64,000 nucleotides of DNA from Echinimonas agarilytica (GCF_023703465.1 NZ_JAMQGP010000003.1:372001-436000), one strand, 5' to 3'; counted from the first letter of the stretch, positions 36,834 through 47,400 are shown. The notes: generated by a model not told the origin, from the letters alone. Numbers and translations: made by a program.

Positions 36834-37243
36834 TGAGTGCCTTGATGTATGGCAACTACGGTAGGTTTGCTAGTTGTAAAGCCAAGTTACTTGCCTCGAT
36901 TTTATTGCTTGGGCTGCTATCCGCGATGAGCTTTTTAAGCTCCTGTGCTGAATCCTTCTCGCCCCCCCAAGTAGATCAACATGATGGTATGCAAAAGATA
37001 GGCTGCCATTCAGTAAAAGTGAGCTCTGCCGAACGAACTGATTGTTGTGAATTGTCAAGTTGCAGGGCTGCGCAGGCTCTAGAGTCGCAATCAAAGCGAA
37101 AATTTGATGTTGCTCATAGTGACTCTTGCATGCAACTGCTGCGAAATTTTGAGCGGCAAAGGAGATATGCCTGCTCGCTGATAAGGCCAAGTGCCCAACG
37201 TAAGACGCCTATTTTCCTCTTGTTTGAAGTGTTTAGAGAATAG
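36830..37243 (+). CDS. Small exported cysteine-rich protein, DUF2946-like
   Basis: The 137-residue protein has a hydrophobic leader ending in SFLSSC (a possible lipidation site). After the leader are GCHSVKV, DCCELSSC and further cysteines, a spacing like that of small DUF2946 proteins found with metal efflux genes. The C-terminal half is basic (ERQRRYACS). It starts at ATG 36830, coupled to the small upstream frame, and no terminator separates it from the next gene. Function is unknown; copper or other soft-metal binding is plausible. Confidence 0.55.
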   Translation: MMSALMYGNYGRFASCKAKLLASILLLGLLSAMSFLSSCAESFSPPQVDQHDGMQKIGCHSVKVSSAERTDCCELSSCRAAQALESQSKRKFDVAHSDSCMQLLRNFERQRRYACSLIRPSAQRKTPIFLLFEVFRE

Positions 37244-37306
37244 AGATTCTTAGCCCATATAACTTTCCGTTTATGACTCGAACTCACTCAAATAGAGAAT
37301 CTCACC

Positions 37307-37741
37307 ATGAAAATTTTTGCTAAAAAACTCATTGTTGCCTTGCTACTAACGGCTCCTTCTATGGCTGTAATGGCCAACGATACTTCTGTATCTATGTATC
37401 AACACCAAGAAAAGATGCATCAGACGATAAAGTCGATGAATTCGTTATTAGAAAATACTCTGGTGAATGGCACCACAGTTCCAAATCAAGGGGTTATGAA
37501 GGAACACCGAGAGGCAATGGCAACGGGTATTGAGCAATTGACTGAAATGGTCCGCGCAAAGCGCATAGCCAATGCTGAATGTTTAGAGCAGCAAACAGCA
37601 GATGAGCAGACCTGTTATCAATTAGAAAGCCACCAGGATACTCAATTGATTATGGTGGTGACGCTGCTTGAACATTTGTTGGCTCGTCAGAACATATTGG
37701 AGCAACACGTTATTGATGTGAAATCTACGGCAGCTCACTAG
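37307..37741 (+). CDS. Periplasmic helical protein of unknown function
   Basis: The 144-residue protein has a signal peptide (MKIFAKKLIVALLLTAPSMAVMA). The mature part is helical, with Met and His scattered (MYQHQEKMHQTIKSMN) and two cysteines (AECLEQQ, TCYQLE). It resembles small metal-island proteins rather than an enzyme. It lies between the DUF2946-like gene and the PepSY genes; the 64-bp gap upstream suggests co-transcription. I do not recognise the family. Confidence 0.6.
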   Translation: MKIFAKKLIVALLLTAPSMAVMANDTSVSMYQHQEKMHQTIKSMNSLLENTLVNGTTVPNQGVMKEHREAMATGIEQLTEMVRAKRIANAECLEQQTADEQTCYQLESHQDTQLIMVVTLLEHLLARQNILEQHVIDVKSTAAH

Positions 37742-37751
37742 CTTTGACTTC

Positions 37752-37782
37752 GGAGCATGAGGGGAAGAGACCCTCTTGCTCC
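37752..37782 (+). terminator. Hairpin after the periplasmic protein gene
   Basis: GGAGCATGAGGG and CCCTCTTGCTCC form a 12-bp stem with one mismatch and a 7-nt loop. There is no T-run, so it may be a weak terminator or stabilise the upstream mRNA. Confidence 0.45.
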
Positions 37783-37847
37783 GTTCATTAGCTAGTTTGA
37801 GTTAGTGTGTAATGCCTTCGAATCTTAATTACCGATATGGTTAAGAA

Positions 37848-38555
37848 ATGATTAGAGTCATAAGAGCAATCCACAAGTGGTTGATGGTAGTCGTGGGAGC
37901 GCAGTTTCTGTTGTGGGCCATCAGTGGCTTATACATGGTGCTGATGAATATTCACTATGTTCATGGTGAATTTCTTTCAGTTGATTCTAGAGAAGAGATA
38001 AAGGGCGTGGAGGTAACTTACTCATTTGATTCATTAGTTAGAGACAACCCAGAAGCTATCAATGTCGAGCTAACAATGAGTTCAGGGCATCCTATCTATC
38101 GATTTGTAACCCCCCAAGGTCACGGAGCTGCGGTGGATGCAAATACTGGTGAAAGAATTCCTCCAGTTGAAGAATATCAAGCAAGGCAGATTGCGAAATA
38201 CAGTTACGCAGGTAATGACGAAATCAGTCACGTAAAACTCATATCAGATGCGTCTCTTAAGCCTTCAGAAATATCTGCTAGACACCTTCCTGTGTGGCAA
38301 GTGACATTTGATCACTATTCGGCTCCGACTTTTTATGTCAGTGAATATACTGGCGAGATTGTGACTAAACGTCATAGCCCATGGAGAATTTTTGATTGGA
38401 TGTGGCGGCTTCACATTATGGACTATACCGAAGGAGAAAATGTTTCAAATTTGTTGTTCATCTTAAGCGCAACTACGGCCTTAGCAGCAGCATTGACTGG
38501 CATCATATTATTGGTATTGCGGTTGCGATCCTCCTTCGCCAAGGAGGGTTTATGA
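37848..38555 (+). CDS. PepSY-domain membrane protein
   Basis: The 235-residue protein has a start motif IRVIRAIHKWLMVVVGAQFLLWAISGLYM with a membrane helix. A periplasmic PepSY-like domain (VPVWQVTFDHYSAPTFYVSEYTGEIV type) follows, and a second membrane helix lies near 205-228. The HKW and LH motifs resemble PepSY-TM proteins that bind heme and reduce metals. Its stop overlaps the start of the next gene (ATGA), which has the same architecture plus a reductase, so the pair probably forms one complex in the inner membrane. A role in redox handling of periplasmic copper or iron is inferred. Confidence 0.8.
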   Translation: MIRVIRAIHKWLMVVVGAQFLLWAISGLYMVLMNIHYVHGEFLSVDSREEIKGVEVTYSFDSLVRDNPEAINVELTMSSGHPIYRFVTPQGHGAAVDANTGERIPPVEEYQARQIAKYSYAGNDEISHVKLISDASLKPSEISARHLPVWQVTFDHYSAPTFYVSEYTGEIVTKRHSPWRIFDWMWRLHIMDYTEGENVSNLLFILSATTALAAALTGIILLVLRLRSSFAKEGL

Positions 38556-40381
38556 GCCTCCTTGGCTTCACTAAATCGATACATAAATGGGTTTCTGTCG
38601 CCGTAGGGCTCCAAGTAATTGTTTGGATAGGAACGGGAGGCTACTTTGCTCTAGTCGATCATCATGTAGCGGGAGGAAATGCCAGTAAAACCTCGGTTAA
38701 CCACCAAGGAGTTAAAACAAAGCCACTTATACCGTGGATGAACTTAACTGAGCAAAGTGCTGAGAGCGTAAAACTACTGTGGATATTGGAGCAGCCTTAC
38801 TATCAGGTTATACATACGAAACCCGAACACCGTTACCAGAAGCATTATGTGCAACTCTTCGATGCCTATTCTGGAGAGCTTTTTGTTCTAACAGAACCTT
38901 TTGTAAAAAAGATAGCAAATCGTTCCTACACCGGAACTGCAAATGTTATTGCTGTGTCTTTGGTAAAGCCCCCTGTTCGCGAGTTGCCGAGAGAAGAAAA
39001 TGCTGTTTGGAAGGTATCATTCGATGATCCCAGTCACACCAATGTTTACATTGACAAAAATTCTGGACGAGTCATCAGCCATATTGACGATGATCGGCGC
39101 TTGCGTGATCTTATGTTTAGGCTGCACTTCATGGATTATGGAAATTCAGGAAGTTTCAATCATTGGCTCATAGTTTCGGCTGCTGGATTGACTTTAGCTC
39201 TATCGGTTACAGGGGGCGTCTGGCTCATCTTTTTATTTAAAAGCGGACTGCTAAGAGTCCCTCTTGCTAAAAGTAGAAAGCACTTATCTGTTCGGCATTT
39301 ACCTTCAGGTACGACTTCAGATTTAGCCTTACCCAAAGCAGATACGATTTTGAACGGGTTGGTGGAAGCAGGAGTATTTCTTCAATCTCGTTGCGGCGGA
39401 GGGGGAACATGCGGGACGTGCAAGTTTAAGTCGAGTAAAAACCTTCCCCAAACAACGGCAGATCAAGATCTCCTCTCGCCAGAGCAACTAAATCGAGGAT
39501 ACAGGCTTGCATGCCAACATTTTGTTTCGGGCATAGAACAGATAGAAATTGATGCCCCTCAAGAGGTTCAGACCTATGAGTTAACAACGGTGGAGACCAA
39601 GTTTATTACACCATTTATAAAGGAGATAAAATTTACCGCCGCTGGAGGAAAGAGAATTCCATACCGCGCTGGGGCGTATATGAGCTTTATCATTCCTGGC
39701 GGTACAAATTTCATCAGACCTAAGGATTTGCCTCAACACTATGAGAGATATTGGCAACAGGTTCCTAGTGGTACATTCACTCATCAAGGAGGTGTTCGGC
39801 ATTATTCGTTGGCAACCTATGACTCGCTCGATAACAAGCTGATATTCAATGTTAGGTGGCAACTTCATGAGTCAGCAGCAGGCTTGGGTTCCAGCTATTT
39901 GGGAGCTCTCAATGTCGGGGATAAAGTTATCGCAAGCGGTCCATTTTCTGATTTTTTTGCGTCTGAGAATGAAGTGGTTCGAAGAGTTTTAATTGGAGCG
40001 GGATCGGGATTGGCACCATTGAGAGCAATAATTTGGGAGCAGGTTGAGCTCGGTTCTGATCGTCATGAAACCTGGCTCATTCAAGGCGCAAGAAATGAAG
40101 ATGAACTTGCTTACAGTGAAGAGTTCGAGACATTATCGGAAGAGATGGGTAACTTTTTTTATCTACCCACTCTGTCAAGTCCTTCCTGTAATTGGAAAGG
40201 AAAGCAAGGTTACGTTCAGCAGGTCATATTAGGGCAAATCAAACATTGGCTAAATGGGGAGGTTACTGAATTTTATTTATGTGGCCCAAGTAAGATGATG
40301 ATTGAGGTTGAGAATATCCTCATCAACAGTGGCGTTCCCTCTGAGCTAATATTTAAAGATGACTTCAGTTCGGGTCGATAA
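38552..40381 (+). CDS. PepSY membrane protein fused to ferredoxin and NqrF-type reductase
   Basis: The 609-residue protein starts at ATG 38552 (MSLLGFTKSIHKWVS), matching the PepSY paralogue before it; the longer frame from 38396 is not plausible. It contains a PepSY-TM module with two membrane helices (about 1-235), a plant-type [2Fe-2S] domain with CGGGGTCGTC and a distant LACQH (about 250-335), and an FAD/NAD(P)-binding reductase domain with HYSLATY, GAGSGLAPLRAI and CGPSKMM. The C-terminal part parallels subunit F of the Na+-NQR. Electron flow from NAD(P)H through FAD and FeS into the membrane is the likely activity. Confidence 0.88.
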   Translation: MSLLGFTKSIHKWVSVAVGLQVIVWIGTGGYFALVDHHVAGGNASKTSVNHQGVKTKPLIPWMNLTEQSAESVKLLWILEQPYYQVIHTKPEHRYQKHYVQLFDAYSGELFVLTEPFVKKIANRSYTGTANVIAVSLVKPPVRELPREENAVWKVSFDDPSHTNVYIDKNSGRVISHIDDDRRLRDLMFRLHFMDYGNSGSFNHWLIVSAAGLTLALSVTGGVWLIFLFKSGLLRVPLAKSRKHLSVRHLPSGTTSDLALPKADTILNGLVEAGVFLQSRCGGGGTCGTCKFKSSKNLPQTTADQDLLSPEQLNRGYRLACQHFVSGIEQIEIDAPQEVQTYELTTVETKFITPFIKEIKFTAAGGKRIPYRAGAYMSFIIPGGTNFIRPKDLPQHYERYWQQVPSGTFTHQGGVRHYSLATYDSLDNKLIFNVRWQLHESAAGLGSSYLGALNVGDKVIASGPFSDFFASENEVVRRVLIGAGSGLAPLRAIIWEQVELGSDRHETWLIQGARNEDELAYSEEFETLSEEMGNFFYLPTLSSPSCNWKGKQGYVQQVILGQIKHWLNGEVTEFYLCGPSKMMIEVENILINSGVPSELIFKDDFSSGR

Positions 40382-40533
40382 CCCTTGGTACAGCATTTCA
40401 GCGGTTGTGATGATTATACGCAGTGAGCCTTGAGTCACAGGGTAATTGCAGTATCAGCAGTTAAGTTTACAAAACCTTACGTTTAGAGTGGTTATGGTGC
40501 TCTATACCTAGATGTGTACTCTCTGTAAGGCAA

Positions 40534-40857
40534 ATGAAAATGAACAGGTTAGCCCTTGCAATAATCGTAGGTATGCTCGCTATTTCTATTGCCCCGCAAG
40601 TCGATAGCCGAGGTTTCGGTGGTAGGCAGCAACAACCTGAATTTATCAACGTTGATACAAATAACGATGGCTTGATTTCCAAAGATGAGTTCGAAACCTT
40701 TCACTCAGATCGTCAATTAAGGCGGGTTGGTCAAGCAAAGTTACAAAGAAATGCAGCCGACTCTTCAAAATTGTTCGAGCAATACGATTTAGACCAAGAT
40801 GGGTTCATCAGTGCAGAAGAGTTTCTAGCTCGGCCACCCTGTAGACGCTCGACTTAG
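40534..40857 (+). CDS. Secreted EF-hand calcium-binding protein
   Basis: The 107-residue protein has a signal peptide (about 1-25) and two EF-hands: DTNNDGLISKDEF (about 42-54) and DLDQDGFISAEEF (about 84-96). Both loops keep the acidic residues and the central Gly needed for Ca2+. It is preceded by a 150-bp gap and lies between the PepSY reductase and the DUF4405 gene. Similar EF-hand proteins occur in copper/metal clusters. Function is unknown. Confidence 0.8.
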   Translation: MKMNRLALAIIVGMLAISIAPQVDSRGFGGRQQQPEFINVDTNNDGLISKDEFETFHSDRQLRRVGQAKLQRNAADSSKLFEQYDLDQDGFISAEEFLARPPCRRST

Positions 40858-40932
40858 TTTCATAGGCTCTAGGTTTCACTCTATTCAGATGAGCGAACTT
40901 ATTAAGTTCTCCATAACTGGGGTAGATACAGA

Positions 40933-41259
40933 ATGAATTTGAATCGTTTAAGGCCATATACGGCGGTTATTTTGGCTTTCTCGTTTACTGTTCTGATGGT
41001 GACTGGGCTGATCCTATTTGTTGCTCCTCATGGCCCCGGCTCAAGTCAGTGGGCTTGGATTGGTTTGACGAAGCATCAATACAAAGATATCCATTTGTAT
41101 TTGGGGTTCCTAAGCATTGCCTTGGTTCTGTTTCACGTTATTCTTAACAAGAAGCCGTTGACCAAATACCTAGTCGGAAAAAACGAGAATTGGGGAAACC
41201 CAGTACTATGGGCAATAGCGGTCATTGTCGCAGTGGTCTCGTTTGTTGTGTTTGGTTGA
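40933..41259 (+). CDS. DUF4405-type membrane protein
   Basis: The 108-residue protein has three predicted helices (13-32, 52-70, 87-107). Conserved histidines (TKHQYKDIHLYLGFLSIALVLFHVILN) are spaced as in DUF4405 and cytochrome b561-like heme ligands. It may be a small diheme or monoheme carrier working with the PepSY reductase. It follows the EF-hand gene by 75 bp. Confidence 0.78.
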   Translation: MNLNRLRPYTAVILAFSFTVLMVTGLILFVAPHGPGSSQWAWIGLTKHQYKDIHLYLGFLSIALVLFHVILNKKPLTKYLVGKNENWGNPVLWAIAVIVAVVSFVVFG

Positions 41260-41464
41260 AGTGATTGAAACAAAACCCAAGCTTAGTAACGATGCAAAGT
41301 ATCAAAGCTTTCTGGCTCAATTTGTTCTTGCCTTAAAGAAGACAAGAAATAGAAGCTCCCAACAACGTGCTAACAGGTCTGAGCTATTACAAGCGCGCCA
41401 CTTGCCCATGTAATCTGTCTCTGATAATTTCGTGACTCCAGTTTAGTGTTTTCGGAATAATAAC

Positions 41465-41836
41465 TTGGTGCTTGGCAGCCGTTTTACATTATTGCTTACT
41501 CTCATGATTGCTCTGCAATCATGGTTTGCTGTTGCCTCCACTTATGAACCGCACCAATCTGGCTTAAAACACTACCAAACTAGCCACTCTCATAAACATG
41601 CTGCAGATGCTGATGCACCCTTTGGTCATGGTGACTCAGACTCGCATTTGGCAAGCACAGATATACCAGCAAACGATTGCCACCAATGTGGACATTGCCA
41701 TGGGCATGCATCGGCTGCTCTTGTCGTTTTCAATGCTTCAGCGTCATTCGTACCTTCGGCGGAAGCTCCGCTAGATTTTTTATCCAGCAAAACAAATTAC
41801 TTACCTATCTCGTTGTTCCGTCCTCCAATAGCGTAA
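41465..41836 (+). CDS. CzcI-like small exported His/Cys-rich protein
   Basis: The 123-residue protein starts at TTG 41465 or GTG 41468. A hydrophobic leader (about 5-25, LLLTLMIALQSWFAVAS) is followed by a His-rich stretch (HSHKHAADADAP) and DCHQCGHCHGHAS, a strong metal-binding motif. Size, leader and place directly before an RND gene set fit CzcI, a small periplasmic protein of Czc systems. The 78-bp gap before the czcC gene suggests one operon. The assignment rests on position and composition. Confidence 0.6.
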   Translation: MVLGSRFTLLLTLMIALQSWFAVASTYEPHQSGLKHYQTSHSHKHAADADAPFGHGDSDSHLASTDIPANDCHQCGHCHGHASAALVVFNASASFVPSAEAPLDFLSSKTNYLPISLFRPPIA

Positions 41837-41914
41837 TCGACTCTTTCTTTTCTTAAGCTCGCAGAGGCAACGTGCCTTTGTGTATCTAACGATATTCAAT
41901 GTTTGGTCGAAACA

Positions 41915-43156
41915 ATGACAAATCTTTTTTTGAAGCGCCTGACTGGCGCAATATGGTGCTTTCCGCTTGGCGTAGTTTGTGCCTCATTTCTTCAATCACA
42001 AGCACTAGCTGGCGACTGGAATAGCTGGCTAGCCACGCAGATTAATCAGCACCCAGATGTACTTGCAGCAAAGGAGCGCTGGCAGGGGATGAATGCCAAT
42101 GCTGAAGCAATGGGTCAGCCTATTTACAACCCCGCACTGTCTGTTGGGGCGGATCGCAATGGCGATGAAAACAATTATGCGGTGGGTCTAGAGCAAACTA
42201 TTGACCTTTGGGATAGAAGATCAGTGAATACCAAGCAAGCGACATTCCTAAAAACAGCTGCCATGCACATGTACAAGCAGCAAGTGCTGAATAAAACTGC
42301 GGAGGTTGTTGCGGCCTTAGTTGAATGGAAAACCGCTAGTCAGGCAGCCGATATTGCTCAATCACAGAAGGTGCAGCTCACTTCATTACTTCAATTGGTC
42401 GATGCTCAACAAAAGACTGGCGATATCGGGGCTGTTGATGCGCAGCTAACATTGTTGTCGTTATCGCAGCAAATCGCCCAAGTCGCAGACATTGAGGCAA
42501 GCTTGGTTCGGGCCGAGGTTCAACTTCAGGAGCTTCTGCCCGAATGGTCACAATCAAGAGGTGGTCTTCCCGACGACTTTTGGCCATCCTCAATTGTCGA
42601 AGCTACCGACGAAAATCTTAGTCAATACCCACTGGTCGCAAGCTCTGAAGCAATGTGGCGTTCAAAAATAGAGCATGCTGAATCTGTTCGTCGGGCGGCG
42701 AAACCCGACCCCACATTTGGCATAAATGCTGGCCGGGATGGTGGCGATAGCTTAGTTGGGCTCACAGTATCCGTTCCACTTCATGTGCGAAATAACTTTG
42801 ATGCAGAGAGTCGTGAGGCACAAAGCCTAGAACTTGAAGCTGAAGCGCAATGGATAGCGACCTTTCGTAAACAGCGGGTTAATTGGCGGGCTGCACGTAG
42901 CAGTTGGCAACGATATGAGTACCACCTTAACTCTTGGCAGTCTCTACTAGGCAATAGAGTAAACAACAGCGAACAACTGCTAGAGCGTCAATGGCAAAGC
43001 GGCGACCTATCAACCCCCAATTATTTATTAGCTTTAAACCAGCGCACAGAGAGTCTATTGGCAGGTATCGAGCTTGAAAAACAAGCATTGCTTGCATTAA
43101 CAGAAGCACTCTACCAATCCGGGCAATTGGCCACTCTCATTCAACCGATGAACTAA
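41915..43156 (+). CDS. czcC: Outer-membrane factor of a divalent-metal RND system, CzcC-like
   Basis: The 413-residue TolC-family protein starts at ATG 41915; the frame begins earlier at TTG 41903. A signal peptide ends near SQALAGDWNS. The two OEP repeats contain QHPDVLAAKERWQGMNANAEAMGQPIYNPAL and PDPTFGINAGRDGGDS, which are characteristic of CzcC-type OMFs. It forms the outer-membrane exit for the CzcB and CzcA proteins encoded downstream (16 bp gap). Sequence differs clearly from the CusC-like protein in the same element. Confidence 0.9.
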   Translation: MTNLFLKRLTGAIWCFPLGVVCASFLQSQALAGDWNSWLATQINQHPDVLAAKERWQGMNANAEAMGQPIYNPALSVGADRNGDENNYAVGLEQTIDLWDRRSVNTKQATFLKTAAMHMYKQQVLNKTAEVVAALVEWKTASQAADIAQSQKVQLTSLLQLVDAQQKTGDIGAVDAQLTLLSLSQQIAQVADIEASLVRAEVQLQELLPEWSQSRGGLPDDFWPSSIVEATDENLSQYPLVASSEAMWRSKIEHAESVRRAAKPDPTFGINAGRDGGDSLVGLTVSVPLHVRNNFDAESREAQSLELEAEAQWIATFRKQRVNWRAARSSWQRYEYHLNSWQSLLGNRVNNSEQLLERQWQSGDLSTPNYLLALNQRTESLLAGIELEKQALLALTEALYQSGQLATLIQPMN

Positions 43157-43172
43157 GCGTAGGACGGTATCA

Positions 43173-44435
43173 ATGAACATGAAATTTATGACTATTTTAA
43201 TTGCCGGATTGCTCAGTTCATCGGCTACATTGGCATCTGTGACAGAGCATGCTCATGCGGCCTCTCGAACTGATAGCCACGAACCGCATCAAGAACCTCA
43301 TGAGCACCAAGAGGAAGAAAATGAGGAGCATGGTCAGCACGGCCACAGTGAACATGCACATGAAGAGCACGATGACCTCAAAGGGAAAGGTGAACCCCAA
43401 ATTGTAGAGGGCGAGCATGATGCGAAAGGTGCGGTAACACTAAGTCCAGAGCAAATGGCTCTTGCTGACATTGCTGTCGAGCCACTTCAATTCCAACAAA
43501 TTGATTATCAGCTGTATGCTCCGGGGGAGATCCTAACCAATGGCTACACAAGCTATCGGGTCTCTCCCCGCGTTCCTTCTGTGATTTTAAATCGCCACGT
43601 GGCTCTCGGAGAGCATGTTGCAAAAGGACAAAAGCTAGTCACGCTTTTTAGCGAAAGTGTCGCCATAGCTCAATCTCAGTTTCGTACCGCATGGCCTGAA
43701 TGGCAAAGAGTCAAATCGTTGGGCCAACAAACGGTTGGCGCTCAACGCTATGTTGAAGCAAAGTCGAACCTTGAAGCGGCTCAAGCGACCTTGCTGGCGT
43801 ATGGGTTGTCATTCAGTGATTTAGAAAGCTTGAAAAAGCAGAGCGCACCATCTTTGGGTGAGTATACATTGAGAGCTGAAATTGATGGCTCGGTTCTATC
43901 CGATGGATTTGAGCAAGGGCAACGTATTGAGGCTGGTGCACCACTCATCCTCATTGCCGATGAAAAGCAGCTCTGGGTAGAGGCTCACTTATCACCGAAC
44001 TTCGATATGTCATTGGAAGCTGGCTCAAAAGCCGAAGTGGTAAGCGCAGGTAAAAGGGTCGAAGCCGCTGTATCTCAAGAAGCCCATACCATCGACCCGG
44101 TTACGCGCACACGCCTCGTGCGGCTGGTCGTTGATAATGCTGCTCATCAACTTCATCCAGGTCAATTTGCCGAAGTGTTTTTTAACTTTCGCACTAAACA
44201 TTCAGTGATTGCAGTACCAGAGTCGGCGTTAATTCGAGATGAACATGGTGATTGGACTGTTTTTGTTGAAGATCATCCAGGGGAATTTATTCCTATGGAA
44301 GTCAAGTTGGGAGATTCCTATGGGCAAGTTCGCGAAATTCGGGGCATGAAACCGGGGACGCGGGTTGTGACTAAGGGGGCATTTTTCGTTGCTTCACAAA
44401 TCGCCAAAGGCGGTTTTGACCCCCACAACCACTAA
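43173..44435 (+). CDS. czcB: Periplasmic adaptor of a divalent-metal RND system, CzcB-like
   Basis: The 420-residue membrane-fusion protein has a signal peptide and then a His/Glu-rich region (about 25-70, HEEENEEHGQHGHSEHAHEEH) that could bind Zn, Co or Cd. The barrel-sandwich and lipoyl halves, a helical hairpin and the beta-barrel follow; RVSPRVPSVILNRHVALGEHVAKGQKL marks the lipoyl start. It links CzcA to CzcC. It starts at ATG 43173 with an AGGACGG site, 16 bp after czcC and 15 bp before czcA. Confidence 0.9.
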   Translation: MNMKFMTILIAGLLSSSATLASVTEHAHAASRTDSHEPHQEPHEHQEEENEEHGQHGHSEHAHEEHDDLKGKGEPQIVEGEHDAKGAVTLSPEQMALADIAVEPLQFQQIDYQLYAPGEILTNGYTSYRVSPRVPSVILNRHVALGEHVAKGQKLVTLFSESVAIAQSQFRTAWPEWQRVKSLGQQTVGAQRYVEAKSNLEAAQATLLAYGLSFSDLESLKKQSAPSLGEYTLRAEIDGSVLSDGFEQGQRIEAGAPLILIADEKQLWVEAHLSPNFDMSLEAGSKAEVVSAGKRVEAAVSQEAHTIDPVTRTRLVRLVVDNAAHQLHPGQFAEVFFNFRTKHSVIAVPESALIRDEHGDWTVFVEDHPGEFIPMEVKLGDSYGQVREIRGMKPGTRVVTKGAFFVASQIAKGGFDPHNH

Positions 44436-44450
44436 GTAACTGGAGTCCCA

Positions 44451-47400
44451 ATGTTTAATCGAATTATTGATTGGGCTGTGGCCAACAGGTTGTTGGTACT
44501 GATAGCCCTCGTTGTCATTATTGTTAGTTCTACGTTTCTGATCCCTAGACTAAATTTGGACGCATTCCCTGACGTCACCAACGTTCAGGTCTCAGTGAAT
44601 ACCGAAGCACCTGGGCTTGCTGCCGAAGAGGTTGAGCAGCTTATTACCTATCCGATTGAAGCGGTTATGTATGCGCTACCCGATGTGAAGGAAGTACGCT
44701 CTATATCAAAGACAGGCTTGTCGGGTGTGACGGTCGTATTCGAAGAAGGCACCGACATATACTTTGCCCGACAATTGGTGTTTGAAAGGCTTCAAGCTGC
44801 TAAAGAGCTAATTCCTGAGGGCGTAGGTACGCCAGAAATGGGGCCAAATACGTCAGGTTTGGGTCAGGTCTATCAGTACCTTTTGGTCGCTGAACCCGAT
44901 TCTGGATTTGATGCAATGGCCTTACGCAGCCTTAATGATTGGGTTGTGAAGCTGCTGCTTATTCCAGCAGAAGGGGTGACCGATGTGCTCTCATTCGGTG
45001 GTGAGGTACGCCAGTATCAAGTCAACCTAAATCCTTCGCTATTATTGGCATACGAGCTCTCTCAGAACGATGTAATTGCTGCTCTGGAACGAAATAATAC
45101 CAATGTTGGCGGTTGGTATATGAATAGAGGCCAAGAACAACTCGTGATCAGAGGAACTGGCTGGGTAGCCTCGGGAGATCTTGGGTTGAAGCAACTTGGG
45201 CAGGTTCCAGTTAGAACTATTGATGGTGTTACTGTCACTGTTGCCAACGTTGCTGATGTCTCGTTGGGAGGGGAGATCCGTCAAGGTGCGGTAACCATGA
45301 GCCGAAGGGCCGAAGATGGCACTATCGACCCCCTTGGCGAGGTTGTCTCTGGCATCGTTCTTAAGCGTATGGGAGCAAATACCAAAGCAACCATTGATGG
45401 GATCAACAGCAGGGTTGAGCGTATTAATCAAGCATTGCCAGAAGGGGTTCACTTTGAAGCTTTCTATGACCAGGCAGATCTGATTTCGCAAGCGGTGCAG
45501 ACGGTAGTCAATGCGCTGTTACTGGCCTTCGCGCTGATCGTGGTGATATTGGCACTGTTTCTGATGAACCTCAGAGCAACATTGCTGGTTTTGCTTTCCA
45601 TTCCCATTTCCATTGGTATCGCCCTAATGGTGATGGCCTGGTTCGGTATCTCGGCTAATCTGATGTCATTGGGAGGCATCGCCGTTGCGATTGGTATGCT
45701 CGTTGATGGCTCGGTGGTGATGGTAGAAAACATGTTTAAGCACTTAAGTCACTTTGATGCTGAACATGATGAACAAAGCTCTGCCAGAGCAGCACACTCG
45801 GCCAGCGTTCTTAGGAGTGGTTCTCCTAACAAAAGTAGCATTGCACTTAGGCTTCAACTCGCAGGCCGGGAAGTGGCGCGACCTATCTTTTTTGCAACCG
45901 CAATTATTCTGGTTGTATTCATGCCTCTGTTTAGCTTCGAGGGAGTGGAAGCAAAACTGTTTCAACCCATGGCCGTGAGTATCATGTTGGCAATGCTAGC
46001 TGCTGTGGTTGTCGCTCTGTTGATCGTACCTGCGCTTGCGACATATTTGTTCAGAAATGGCATCAGAGTAAGGCATAGCTTTGTGCTTCAACCTCTTGAG
46101 CGAGCATATAGAGCAGGACTGCTCTGGAGCCTGAATCACAGTCGGGTTGTAGTAAGTGTCGCTGTTTTGCTGGTCATTGGGACGGCTACTGTAGTCCCTC
46201 GTCTGGGTACTGAGTTTGTACCAGAGCTTGAAGAAGGAACGATTAACCTACGCGTTACATTGGCTCCATCTTCCAGCCTAAATACAGCACTGGAAGTTGC
46301 GCCTAAGCTCGAAGCTATCTTGATGCAATTTCCCGAAGTAACCTATGCCATGTCTCGTATTGGTAGGGCGGAAATTGGTGGCGATCCTGAGCCTGTTAAC
46401 AACATAGAAATTTACATTGGCTTAAAGCCCGTTGCTGAATGGACAAGTGCAAACAGCCGCTACAAGTTGCAAGAGCTTATGGAGCACAAGCTTGAGCAGC
46501 ATCCGGGCCTGCTATTCAATTTCTCTCAGCCTATTGCAACTCGGGTCGATGAGCTACTCTCGGGGGTTAAAGCTCAGCTCGCAATTAAACTTTTTGGACC
46601 TGATCTAACTGTTTTGGCGCAGAAAGGGCAAGCGATAGAGTCCGCAGTAAAGGATGTAGCTGGTGCGCGTGATGTCGCCATGGAGCAAATCGCTGGCGAA
46701 TCTCAATTGGTAGTGAAACCTAATCGTCGTGCACTTTCCCGATATGGCTTAGATGTTGAAGATGTAATGTCATTGGTTCGTGACGGAATGGGAGGGGTAA
46801 GTGCGGGTCAGATCATTAACGGTAATGAACGCTATGACATCTATGTGCGAATAGCAGAGTCGTTCCGTCAAGACAGAGAACAAATCGCAGAGCTTCGTTT
46901 ACGCTCTCCTTCTGGTGCATGGGTGCGCTTGGGGGATGTAGCAGAGGTGTCGGTAGAGTCTGGGCCACCGCAAGTGCGCCGGGATGATGTTCAACGCAGG
47001 ATTGTTGTTCAAGCCAACGTCCATGGCAGAGATATGGGCAGCGTGGTGGCTGATATTCAGGAGGCGATTGCCAAGAAGGTTGATTTACCTCCCGGCTATT
47101 CAGTGGATATCGGGGGGCAGTACGAAAACCAGCAGCGGGCACAGCAACGGTTGTCACTCGTAGTGCCGTTATCTCTTGGTTTAATTGCACTGCTATTGTA
47201 TTTCACATTTGCTTCCGTTGGGCAGGCGATGTTGATCCTTGTGAATGTTCCATTAGCTGTAATTGGTGGCGTGTTCGCTTTGTGGCTATCTGGCCAATAC
47301 TTATCAGTGCCAAGTTCTGTTGGCTTCATTACGCTGTTTGGCGTCGCGGTGTTGAACGGTGTAGTGATGGTTGAAAGCATCAATCAACGCATTAAAGATG

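Noticed and set aside
38396-38551. Upstream extension of the PepSY-reductase frame
   Set aside because: The extension lies within the previous PepSY gene in another frame. The ATG at 38552 overlaps that gene's stop and starts with the same motif as the paralogue.
41225-41413. A 62-residue frame after the DUF4405 gene
   Set aside because: It overlaps the end of DUF4405, has no ribosome site, and shows no signal peptide or metal motif.
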